NCBI GenBank assembly: GCA_030598885.1
Contig: JAUVOZ010000002.1
Span: forward strand, 1 to 37,629
Origin: Anaerolineae bacterium
GTDB lineage: Bacteria; Chloroflexota; Anaerolineae; Anaerolineales; E44-bin32
Direction of reading: 5' to 3'
Length of the DNA stretch: 37,629 nt
The translations under genes were made by a program, and so were the position numbers. This document shows positions 1-7,061 of the stretch, one piece after another. The stretch's first letter is position 1. Every line of letters starts with the position of its first letter. A model generated the notes under the pieces. That model worked only from the letters and a program-made list of their open reading frames with translations, had not been told where the DNA came from and did not search any database.

Positions 1-1166
1 ATTAAGATTTTGGGCGCTACCGCGCTCTCGAATCCATAAGCCATTCCGGTGATGATATTCACTCCCGGCCCGCTCGTGGCCGCTTCGGCTATCTCTTGTA
101 CCGGCCTAACGTTTGAGCCGGTGTAGTATTGGACGATTAGCGCGCTCAACAGTGCGGTGCCTAAACCCAGGGTAAGGCACCAGAAGAGGCGCATATCATG
201 CATCACCCAATTGGCTAAGGCGAAGAAGGCGATCATGGAAAAGATTCCGGTGGTAAAGTAGCCCAGGTTCAATGAAGCGATTGGATTGCGCTTACCGGTG
301 CCGCGCACGACCAAGACTCCGAGTACAGCGCCGACAGCGCCGATGGAACGGGTCAGTAGGGGGAAGAGAACGGCAGCGAAACCATAGCCAGGGAAGCCAT
401 ACTCCGGCATGGGGCTCATGAAAGCCAGGCCCAGGATCATGGTGGCGACTAGGTTGTCAGAACCTGACTCAAAAAGATCAGCCCCACGACCAGCGCAGTC
501 ACCCACATTGTCCCCCACCAAGTCAGCGATCACTGCCGCGTTGCGGGGGTCGTCTTCGGGTATGCCAACCTCAACCTTGCCTACTAGATCTGCCCCCACA
601 TCAGCTCCTTTAGTGAATATCCCGCCGCCCAGTTGTGCGAACAGCGACGACAGACTGGCTCCGAAGCCGAAACCGACCAGCAGGCTAACATTATCGGGGT
701 TATCGGGGCTTACACCAAAGAGAATGGCCAGGAGCGCGATACCTAGGAGATTAAAAGCCACAATGGTCAACCCCATCGTCGCCCCACCACGGAAAGCGAT
801 GGTAAGCGCCTTTCCTGGCAGTGTCCGAGCAGCCTGAGCTGTGCGCACGTTAGCTCGAGTGGCCACATTCATGCCGATGACGATAGCCAGCATCGAGGCG
901 ACAGCTCCACAGACGAAGCTGAAGGCAATCTCCCACTGAGGCCAAAAAACGATTAGCAATATCACCGTCAGGGCAACGATGAAATATGCGATAGTTTGGA
1001 ATTCCCTACGTAGGAAAGTGTTAGCTCCTTGACGGATAAATGAGGCTATCTCCTGCATGCGAGGGGTGCCCGGATCTTGTTTGTTGACCCAGCGAGCGAA
1101 CAACACCACGAAGAATAAGGCGAAGACGCCAGCTAACGGGGTGATGAATATGATGTGGGGACTCAT
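1..1166 (-). CDS. hppA: Membrane-bound ion-translocating pyrophosphatase, N-terminal part (cut by window start)
   Basis: Integral membrane enzyme that couples hydrolysis of pyrophosphate to pumping of H+ or Na+. The minus-strand frame is open from ATG at 1166 to the window edge, giving about 388 of the roughly 700 residues usual for the family. The substrate-binding motif DVGADLVGKVE lies at residues 189-199, followed by IPEDDPRN and VGDNVGDCAGRGADLFES. Several hydrophobic segments are obvious, including residues 5-24, 60-76 and 81-99. A GGAGG element (CCTCC on the plus strand, 1178-1182) lies 11 nt before the ATG. The usual IADNVGDN is IADLVGDN here, a substitution within the active-site segment that I believe marks a subclade. 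The residues that decide K+ dependence and help judge Na+ versus H+ specificity lie beyond the window, so ion choice cannot be read. Family assignment is firm. Confidence 0.95.
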   Translation of the reverse strand, partial: MSPHIIFITPLAGVFALFFVVLFARWVNKQDPGTPRMQEIASFIRQGANTFLRREFQTIAYFIVALTVILLIVFWPQWEIAFSFVCGAVASMLAIVIGMNVATRANVRTAQAARTLPGKALTIAFRGGATMGLTIVAFNLLGIALLAILFGVSPDNPDNVSLLVGFGFGASLSSLFAQLGGGIFTKGADVGADLVGKVEVGIPEDDPRNAAVIADLVGDNVGDCAGRGADLFESGSDNLVATMILGLAFMSPMPEYGFPGYGFAAVLFPLLTRSIGAVGAVLGVLVVRGTGKRNPIASLNLGYFTTGIFSMIAFFALANWVMHDMRLFWCLTLGLGTALLSALIVQYYTGSNVRPVQEIAEAATSGPGVNIITGMAYGFESAVAPKIL

Positions 1167-1189
1167 TATCTTTAGAACCTCCAAAGAAG

Positions 1190-1218
1190 CAAATAATTGG
1201 TAGCAGGATCTGGTTCAA
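1190..1218 (-). promoter_or_regulatory. Weak candidate promoter for hppA
   Basis: On the minus strand TTGAAC (1218-1213) is followed after 17 nt by TATTTG (1195-1190). The -35 is good and the spacing ideal, but the -10 is poor. Transcription would start around 1183, almost on top of the Shine-Dalgarno element, so this is only a candidate. Confidence 0.25.
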
Positions 1219-1829
1219 TATGCATTGTGCTCGGACAATATACCGATCTAAAGAGGCTATTGCGCCGTGATCAATAGCGAAGACAGCACAGACTCGAAAT
1301 TCCTCCTATAGATCAGCCTAATCAAAAAGGATCATTTAGGTTGACCAAGCTCAACCCTAAACATTACACTGCCTGGACGCTCCCAGATAATGGACGATGT
1401 TTGTGTATCACATCTGCCATTTGGTTGCGTTGTCAGCAGTGTAGAGGGGACTTACTCCCCAGTTCCTAACCAATCTTAACACCCATAATAGGATGTGCGG
1501 AGTGTTGCCAGAACTACACCCCGGTTATTAGGATATCAGCGCTATGTTATAAAACTCCTGCAATCGCCCAATTCGGAGGTCGACTCGGCGCATCCGCTTC
1601 AGGACCATCTCGACTGCCTAATTACTTCCATCTCCTGTGACATAGTAGATCCGACTTTATTCGGTAGACACCGAAGCCTTCGTCGCCTAGCGGAAGAGAT
1701 GGAAAACATGAATTATACTTGTCGGAAAAGTTGATGTCAAGCAAGAGCATCCATCCGCAGCCTTACCATAAACTACCCCCCAAAAAATAAAATTCGATAT
1801 TAATTATCGATGAGAATTCAGCGAACATA
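1219..1829. other. Long intergenic stretch without a credible gene
   Basis: About 600 nt between the divergent hppA and rpoD. A 79-codon open frame at 1495-1734 has no ribosome-binding site and unstructured composition, and I do not believe it. Two small inverted repeats are visible. TTTAGG-TTGA / TCAA-C-CCTAAA (1335-1361) has a 10-bp stem with one bulge and on the minus strand is followed by TGATCCTTTTTG, so it could end a minus-strand transcript before hppA. GGGGA-CTTAC-TCCCC (1446-1460) is a perfect 5-bp hairpin. Nothing else stands out. Confidence 0.4.
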
Positions 1830-1859
1830 TTGACTCGGTGACCTATTTTTTTGTATAGT
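1830..1859 (+). promoter_or_regulatory. Sigma70-type promoter upstream of rpoD
   Basis: TTGACT (1830-1835), an 18-nt spacer, then TATAGT (1854-1859). Both hexamers match the consensus at five of six positions. The expected start is near 1866, about 235 nt ahead of the sigma-factor start codon and immediately ahead of the short hairpin unit described next. Confidence 0.6.
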
Positions 1860-1865
1860 GGTGTC

Positions 1866-1938
1866 TGGGACAATCACAACCCAGTATCGGTCTGAGAGCA
1901 CATGCTGCCTGACTGATGATGGCTGCAGTGCTTTTTAT
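1866..1938 (+). ncRNA. Candidate small RNA or attenuated leader
   Basis: A transcript from the promoter at 1830-1859 would first meet a hairpin CTGGG/CCCAG (1865-1869 with 1880-1884, 10-nt loop). It would then meet a second, terminator-like hairpin (1898-1931) ending in five Us. That gives an RNA of about 70 nt made of two stem-loops joined by a short linker. It could be a stand-alone small RNA, or the 5' leader of rpoD with a conditional terminator. No known family is recognised, and no open frame with a start fits in it. The promoter, structure and U-tract are seen in sequence; that the RNA exists is inference. Confidence 0.35.
1898..1936 (+). terminator. Rho-independent terminator-like hairpin in the rpoD leader
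   Basis: The 5' arm 1898-1909 pairs with the 3' arm 1921-1931. GCAC/GTGC, TGC/GCA and GCC/GGC pair, interrupted by one bulged A (1902) and one T-T mismatch. The 11-nt loop is followed directly by TTTTT (1932-1936). It lies between the promoter at 1830 and rpoD, so unless it is read through it would stop transcription before the gene. Confidence 0.5.
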
Positions 1939-2015
1939 TCGTATGTATATATGTCTGCGTCGGGCAAGAGTATTATTAACGGATGATTCTCGTTGGTTAT
2001 GTTGTTAGTGAGAAG

Positions 2016-2046
2016 TTAACAATTCTATTGTAGTGTAGGGTATAGA
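2016..2046 (+). promoter_or_regulatory. Weak second promoter candidate for rpoD
   Basis: TTAACA (2016-2021) and TATAGA (2041-2046) are separated by 19 nt, longer than ideal. It lies downstream of the hairpin at 1898-1931 and could supply rpoD transcription independent of that structure. Evidence is motif similarity only. Confidence 0.25.
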
Positions 2047-2100
2047 TCGCTATGCTGACAAGAGCAAGTGTAGAATCTCGAACCCTATGCTGTCACCAAT

Positions 2101-3396
2101 ATGTTGAGCGAAGAGATGTCAAAAGTAAAAAAGGTTACTGGTATCAATAAAGAATCCACCAAAAGCCATAAAAAGCTCGATCCTGAGGCGCGCCTGGAAC
2201 AAGGTGATGCTGAAGATGTACTGACGGTTGGCGAAGGACATCCAGCGATCGATCAATTGATCGAGCTTGGTAGAGAGCGTGGCTATGTCACTATTAACGA
2301 TCTCTTGGCCGTCTTTCCAGAGGTTGAGCGAGACATCGATCAACTCGAGGATGCATACGCTGCATTGCTAAGCGTGGGTATTACCTTTCTTGATAATGCG
2401 GTAAAGGTTGAAGTCGGGCGGGATGACGGATCAACCGATCGGAATGGCGCTGGTGATACGTTTAAAGAGGAAAACCATCTCGCAGCTGTCGATACGGATG
2501 ATACTGTTGGTCTTTACCTAAAAGAGGTTGGTAGGGTACCGCTTCTTACGGCGCCAGAAGAGGTTATATTGGCTAAGCGTATCGAGATGGGGCGAGAATC
2601 GCGCGAAGAATTAGCCCGGGAAGCAGTATCAATAAAACGCCAGGCTGAACTACAACTTAGTATTGAGGATGGTTGGGCAGCTCGCGAACACCTGATCACG
2701 GCTAACTCACGCTTAGTTATCAGCGTAGCAAAAAAGTATATGGGTCGCGGAGTGCCATTTTTAGACCTGATTCAGGAAGGTAATATCGGTCTAATCCGGG
2801 CGGCCAAAAAATTCGACTACCGTCGTGGTCACAAGTTCTCCACCTATGCCACATGGTGGATCCGTCAGGCGGTGACGCGTGCGATCGCCGATCAGGGTCG
2901 GACGATACGTGTACCGGTGCACATGGGTGATCAAATCAACAAATTACTACGTGTGTCTCATAAACTTACCCAGAAGTTGGGACGTTCTCCGACGACTGAG
3001 GAGCTCGCTGAGGAATTGGATGTTCCCCCGAAAAAAGTCGAGAACATGATCCAGGTAGCCCGGCGACCACTGTCCTTGGAGACGCCAACTGATGAGGAAG
3101 AGGACTCTTGTTTAGGTGATTTCATCGAGGATGAAAGATCACCGGAACCAACTGAAACAGTGACCCAAAATCTGCTAAAGGAGCACTTGCAGGATGTCAT
3201 GCATAGCCTCCCTCCGCGCGAGGTTCGCATTCTTCAATTGCGATATGGACTCCAAGACGGTAAAAGTTATACTCTAGAGGAGGTAGGCCGTAAGATGGGT
3301 GTTACCCGAGAGCGGGTGCGGCAGATCGAAGCCCAGGCTTTAAACCGGTTGCGCCATCCTGGTCACCGTCGAAAACTGTTTGATTACTTGCGGTAA
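2101..3396 (+). CDS. rpoD: Primary-type RNA polymerase sigma factor (sigma70/SigA)
   Basis: Directs RNA polymerase to promoters. At 431 residues it shows the group 1 domain order. A region 1.1-like helical segment lies at about 46-100. Region 1.2 is at about 134-165 (DTVGLYLKEVGRVPLLT). Region 2 at about 197-275 contains the polymerase-binding stretch DLIQEGNIGLIRA, and the -10-recognition helix ends in STYATWWIRQAVTRAI. Region 3 is at about 276-340. Region 4 at about 360-425 has LPPREVRILQLRYGL and the -35 helix EEVGRKMGVTRERVRQIE. The non-conserved insert between 1.2 and 2.1 is short. The start is uncertain: ATG 2101 has no Shine-Dalgarno, and an in-frame ATG at 2116 is the alternative. The gene stands alone between two divergent or convergent neighbours. 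Primary rather than alternative role is inferred from the region 1.1-like N-terminus. Confidence 0.95.
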   Translation: MLSEEMSKVKKVTGINKESTKSHKKLDPEARLEQGDAEDVLTVGEGHPAIDQLIELGRERGYVTINDLLAVFPEVERDIDQLEDAYAALLSVGITFLDNAVKVEVGRDDGSTDRNGAGDTFKEENHLAAVDTDDTVGLYLKEVGRVPLLTAPEEVILAKRIEMGRESREELAREAVSIKRQAELQLSIEDGWAAREHLITANSRLVISVAKKYMGRGVPFLDLIQEGNIGLIRAAKKFDYRRGHKFSTYATWWIRQAVTRAIADQGRTIRVPVHMGDQINKLLRVSHKLTQKLGRSPTTEELAEELDVPPKKVENMIQVARRPLSLETPTDEEEDSCLGDFIEDERSPEPTETVTQNLLKEHLQDVMHSLPPREVRILQLRYGLQDGKSYTLEEVGRKMGVTRERVRQIEAQALNRLRHPGHRRKLFDYLR

Positions 3397-3461
3397 TAGC
3401 TGCTGAAACTCGTCATACAAGGTGATGCCCGAAATCTTGTTTATCCACGAAGTATTTCTAT

Positions 3462-3497
3462 GAACCTGGTGGTTTACCATCGGGTTCATTAATTTTG
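3462..3497 (+). terminator. Hairpin terminator of rpoD
   Basis: An 11-bp stem (3462-3472 with 3477-3487, two G-T wobbles, loop TTTA) is followed by ATTAATTTTG. It lies 65 nt after the rpoD stop, in the gap shared with the convergent gene ending at 3610. The minus-strand side has no T-run, so it mainly serves the plus strand. Confidence 0.65.
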
Positions 3498-3609
3498 GGT
3501 GTGAGAGACACACTGAGAAGACCCTGCTTGAGTGCTCTGCTACATACGAATTTGTGGAAAGAATCTAGATCCACTTTGCTATAAGCATCCGCGGCACTGG
3601 CATTATTAC

Positions 3610-5124
3610 TTATCGTCTTCGAAATATAAGCATCCCCTCAGAACCATAGATATCAGTGGGAATCAAGGTAATTTGTTCATAACTTGCCTTAAAGTTAGCG
3701 TCTTCTAAAAGGGTTTTTCGACCATAAATCTCAAGGATCACTAGGAAATCCGGCTGAAAGTCGCTGATTAGGTTTGAAGGGATGGCATAGTTGATCTCAT
3801 ACATACTTTCTGGCAGTGGGTAGTATTTATCGACTTGAGGTGAGATCAACCCCAGGGTGTCCAGGATACGGGCTTGGGTGTAGTAACCCAACGCGCCGAT
3901 ATCACCAGCAGCCAAGACTTGGTCAGGATGGATTTGATTTCGTAGTTCGATTGCTGCTTGTTGATACAGCAGCTCAAGTTTGATGTAAGCTATTCTCGGA
4001 GATGGGCGTAATAGGCCGTGGTCAGGGCGTGAGGTCCAACCATTTAGGGTGAGTACTACTGCGGCTGTAGCCAGGATATAAGTTGGTAACTTAGATCTCA
4101 AGTCTGAGGCGAGCCGCTCTCCGCCCAGAAAGATTCCAAGGAAGTATAACGGCAGGGGTGGTACAAGGTACCAACGGAAGATCAGTGGGTTGGCGAGAGC
4201 GAAGACGAGCAAGTAAATCCACGGGTATGCCAGAAGGGGCCAAGCGATCAGTTTCTGTCGTAGAAGTTTAAGTGCACCTAATCCGAAGAGAACTGGAAAG
4301 AGCACTAATCCTACGCCAATCCACCATGTGCCAAATACGAGATGACCGAGGAAGGGTGTGGCGTAGTGCTGGAGCAATCGTATCAGCCCGGCTTCTCCTG
4401 GCAGGTGATAGGCTGAGATCTTCGCCAGAATGGAATGCGGGATCGGGTTGCCGTAAACGACGGTGCCGTAGACAAACCACAACAAAGCGGGAATGGCGAA
4501 AACCACCACTTCCTTGGTGCTGATGGGGAGTGGATGAGGGTTGAACTTCTTAGATCCGATTGCGCGCCTTAAACGCTCGACTGCCAAGGGAAGAAGGAAA
4601 AGTAAGGCATCAGGCCGGGTGAGCAGACTGAGGCTACCACATAGCGCAGCCGCGACTGGCTTGTCAATCAAATAGAAGTAAAATGTAGCTGTTCCGAGCA
4701 GTATGAGCAGGCTGGTTTCCATCCCACCAATGGCGAAGGTCACGGACCAAGGTGCTATCGCCCACACTAGAGCAGTAGCCATGCCGGCGCGACGGTAACC
4801 TAACACCTCTGCCATCCTGATGAGCAACCAGCATGTGAGCCCATCAGCCAAGGCGTTGACAAGCAACGCCAAGTAAGGGAAGGGGGCTTGGCTACCGCCG
4901 GTGAATAGACCCAACCCTGCCATCAGTAGGGCATAAACAGGGGTAGTTGTCCCCAACACAGCTTCGCCGGGGTTATAGACCAGCCCATTTCCCGAGAGTA
5001 GGTTTTGGGCGTAGCGGAAGGTGATATAAGCGTCGTCGATAGTACGCGGGCCTGGGAGCAGGCGTGCGACCAGCGCGATGATTATTAAGAAGGTTTCGGG
5101 TTGACACAATCTTCGCAAGCGCAC
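3610..5124 (-). CDS. GT-C-type polytopic glycosyltransferase-like membrane protein (AftB-like DDAYI motif)
   Basis: Predicted membrane enzyme that would transfer a sugar from a polyprenyl-phosphate donor on the outer face of the membrane; the substrate is unknown. From GTG 5124 it has 504 residues, with about 11 hydrophobic segments and a roughly 120-residue extracytoplasmic tail. Just after segment 1 comes IDDAYITFRYAQN, Asp30-Asp31, the acidic loop motif typical of GT-C enzymes, then GEAVLGTTTP. The tail carries GDIGALGYY...ILDTLGLISP, which recurs in the protein at 16866-18362, so the two are paralogues. Start choice: ATG 5181 also works (523 residues) but has no Shine-Dalgarno and overlaps the divergent neighbour by 81 nt. 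A TATAAT at 5136-5131 lies seven bases before GTG 5124, which would make the mRNA leaderless. Family level is solid; start and substrate are not. Confidence 0.8.
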   Translation of the reverse strand: MRLRRLCQPETFLIIIALVARLLPGPRTIDDAYITFRYAQNLLSGNGLVYNPGEAVLGTTTPVYALLMAGLGLFTGGSQAPFPYLALLVNALADGLTCWLLIRMAEVLGYRRAGMATALVWAIAPWSVTFAIGGMETSLLILLGTATFYFYLIDKPVAAALCGSLSLLTRPDALLFLLPLAVERLRRAIGSKKFNPHPLPISTKEVVVFAIPALLWFVYGTVVYGNPIPHSILAKISAYHLPGEAGLIRLLQHYATPFLGHLVFGTWWIGVGLVLFPVLFGLGALKLLRQKLIAWPLLAYPWIYLLVFALANPLIFRWYLVPPLPLYFLGIFLGGERLASDLRSKLPTYILATAAVVLTLNGWTSRPDHGLLRPSPRIAYIKLELLYQQAAIELRNQIHPDQVLAAGDIGALGYYTQARILDTLGLISPQVDKYYPLPESMYEINYAIPSNLISDFQPDFLVILEIYGRKTLLEDANFKASYEQITLIPTDIYGSEGMLIFRRR

Positions 5125-6771
5125 GATAGCATTATACCGACGGGGACAAAGGCGGGAAAGTCCCGACGGTGGAGACTTCATCCTGGGTTTTTTACAGGAG
5201 GGGTCGTTCTGCTGGCGTTGGCTTTGAAACTAGGTTTATTGGCGCTTGATGTTTTTCCATTTAACGCCGATGAAGCTGTAGTCGGGTTAATGGCGGGTCA
5301 CATTCTTGAAGGACGTTGGCCGGTTTTCTTCTATGGACAGGCGTATATGGGTAGCATGGATGCGTCGCTCGTAGCCATAGGTTTTGCGCTGTTCGGGCAA
5401 AGGGTGATTGTAATTCGTGCAGTCCAAGTCTTGCTCTATCTGGGCACCGTCTTCACAACCATGCAATTAGGCCGGCGGATATTTCGTTCAACGCGAGTGG
5501 CCCTAATTGCCGGGCTGTTGATGGCTATCCCGGCGGTCAATGTCACACTCTACACCACGGTATCGCTCGGTGGTTATGGGGAGATGCTTCTGATCGGCAA
5601 TTTATTACTCCTGCTCGCCCTTCGCATAGCCAAAAGAAAAGATGAGAATTGGCCTTATTTGGTCTGGGGGTTTCTAGCGGGACTTGGTTTTTGGGCATTT
5701 GGAATGACGTTGGTGTATATCCTGCCCGCGGCTGGATTGATAGGGTGGGTGATGTGGCGTGGGACTACACGAAGTCTAATCTTAAAAAGGATCCTTGGTG
5801 CGATCGCCGGTTTTCTCATCGGAGCCGGGCCGTGGATCGCGTGGGCGTTCACTAAAGGACCGACCCAACTTATCCAAGAGCTATTAGGTTCTGCTATCGC
5901 CGGGGTTTCTCCAGGCGGGCCTCTGGAGGTGATCGGTTCGAGGATGCTCAGTTTGTTTGTTTTCGGGAGTACGGTCAGCATAGGTTTACGCCCGCCTTGG
6001 GAAGTGCGTTGGCTGGCAATCCCTCTCCTCCCAGTAGTACTTGTATTTTGGTTGATCGCAATATCGAATGTAATACTCAAATTACGTCAACCCGGACCGG
6101 AAAGGGATGGACGAAGGTTGCTGATCGGAGTATCCATTCTTCTGCTCGTTGGATTTATACTCACCCCCTTTGGAGCTGACCCATCTGGAAGGTATTTTCT
6201 CCCGCTGGCAGCACCTTTGGCGCTATTTGCGGCTGATTTCATATGGGGGTTGAAGCGTAGAATAAACATTTTAATCCTGTCGATTATTCTGCTTTGTGTG
6301 CTCGGGTTTAATTTAATGGGAACTCTCGAATCCGCGTTACGTAACCCACCCGGTCTAACAACTCAATTCAACCCCATTACTCGGATCGATCACAATCATG
6401 ATCAAACGCTGATCGAATTTCTGGAACAAAATGGCGCGCAAAGGGGCTATGCCAATTATTGGGTGTCATACCCGCTTGCCTTCCTTTCGGGTGAACGACT
6501 GATATTTGTTCCCCAATTGCCCTATCATCAAGACTTCCGTTATACAAGTCGGGATAACCGCTATGCTCCTTATGACTACGAGGTCGCCAAGAGCGAACAA
6601 GTGGCATATATCACGTCCAACCACCCAGCGCTCGATGACTACTTACGGTCCTCTTTCAGTGAGCTTGAGTTGACTTGGGAGGAGGCGCGGGTTGGGGATT
6701 ATCAAGTATTTTATCGTCTCTCTCGTGTGCTGGTTCCCGAGGAGATTGGACTGGGGATCACAACACCTTAA
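5101..6771 (+). CDS. GT-C-type glycosyltransferase-like membrane protein (GT39/ArnT-like)
   Basis: Polytopic membrane protein of 556 residues, probably a polyprenyl-phospho-sugar-dependent glycosyltransferase acting outside the membrane. A short basic N-terminus is followed by a first membrane segment (about 29-51). The acidic motif FNADEA comes next (Asp57, Glu58), then GHILEG and FFYGQAYMGSMDA, a pattern seen in many GT-C proteins of this size. About nine more hydrophobic segments reach to about residue 410, followed by a soluble extracytoplasmic tail of about 140 residues. The start is TTG 5101, chosen because AAGAAGG ends 7 nt before it and because later starts would cut into segment 1. 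This start overlaps the 5' end of the divergent gene. The donor and acceptor cannot be read. Confidence 0.78.
   Translation: MTQSSQAHDSIIPTGTKAGKSRRWRLHPGFFTGGVVLLALALKLGLLALDVFPFNADEAVVGLMAGHILEGRWPVFFYGQAYMGSMDASLVAIGFALFGQRVIVIRAVQVLLYLGTVFTTMQLGRRIFRSTRVALIAGLLMAIPAVNVTLYTTVSLGGYGEMLLIGNLLLLLALRIAKRKDENWPYLVWGFLAGLGFWAFGMTLVYILPAAGLIGWVMWRGTTRSLILKRILGAIAGFLIGAGPWIAWAFTKGPTQLIQELLGSAIAGVSPGGPLEVIGSRMLSLFVFGSTVSIGLRPPWEVRWLAIPLLPVVLVFWLIAISNVILKLRQPGPERDGRRLLIGVSILLLVGFILTPFGADPSGRYFLPLAAPLALFAADFIWGLKRRINILILSIILLCVLGFNLMGTLESALRNPPGLTTQFNPITRIDHNHDQTLIEFLEQNGAQRGYANYWVSYPLAFLSGERLIFVPQLPYHQDFRYTSRDNRYAPYDYEVAKSEQVAYITSNHPALDDYLRSSFSELELTWEEARVGDYQVFYRLSRVLVPEEIGLGITTP
5131..5136 (-). promoter_or_regulatory. 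Candidate -10 element for a leaderless GTG start
   Basis: A perfect TATAAT on the minus strand (5136 to 5131) ends 6 nt before GTG 5124. The -35 area is poor (TTTCCC at 17-nt spacing). It lies inside the coding start of the divergent plus-strand gene if that gene starts at 5101. Confidence 0.3.
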
Positions 6772-6809
6772 TATCTCTTATTATTCCATCAAATTATCTT
6801 TGAGCCTAC

Positions 6810-6855
6810 TTGACAGTCGCATTCATGTTGCGCCTTTTAAAGGAGCAAGTATAGT
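6810..6855 (+). promoter_or_regulatory. Candidate promoter(s) for the GT-C genes from 7062
   Basis: TTGCGC (6828-6833) is followed after 16 nt by TATAGT (6850-6855). A perfect TTGACA (6810-6815) lies just upstream, with TTTTAA at 19-nt spacing. The 290-nt gap 6772-7061 is the largest within the cluster, and the leader from here to ATG 7062 would be about 200 nt. In that leader GCACCTT (near 6946) can pair with AAGGTGC (near 7018). Confidence 0.4.
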
Positions 6856-7061
6856 ACTGTGGTGATCGCTCTATCTAGGCTCCACCATAAGATGCTGCAC
6901 GCTCAGATATGTTTGTAACCGCGTTTGGTTTCTGGCTTTGAAATTGCACCTTGTGGATACAGCGCACCTCAAACCAATAATACGGATCCTACAATGATCA
7001 CCAACCGTTGAGTTGTAAGGTGCGTCAATAAATGGAGTTTTTCTGTTTAGGAGTCTAACCC

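Noticed and set aside
409..837. 142-codon plus-strand open frame
   Set aside because: Antisense to the pyrophosphatase, whose minus-strand frame has all family motifs.
1495..1734. 79-codon open frame in the hppA-rpoD gap
   Set aside because: No ribosome-binding site, no recognisable domain, composition of non-coding sequence.
5196..5220. AGGAGG inside the plus GT-C gene as a later start signal (CTG 5209 or TTG 5218)
   Set aside because: These starts would truncate the first membrane segment, and the spacing to TTG 5218 is too long; TTG 5101 has its own Shine-Dalgarno.
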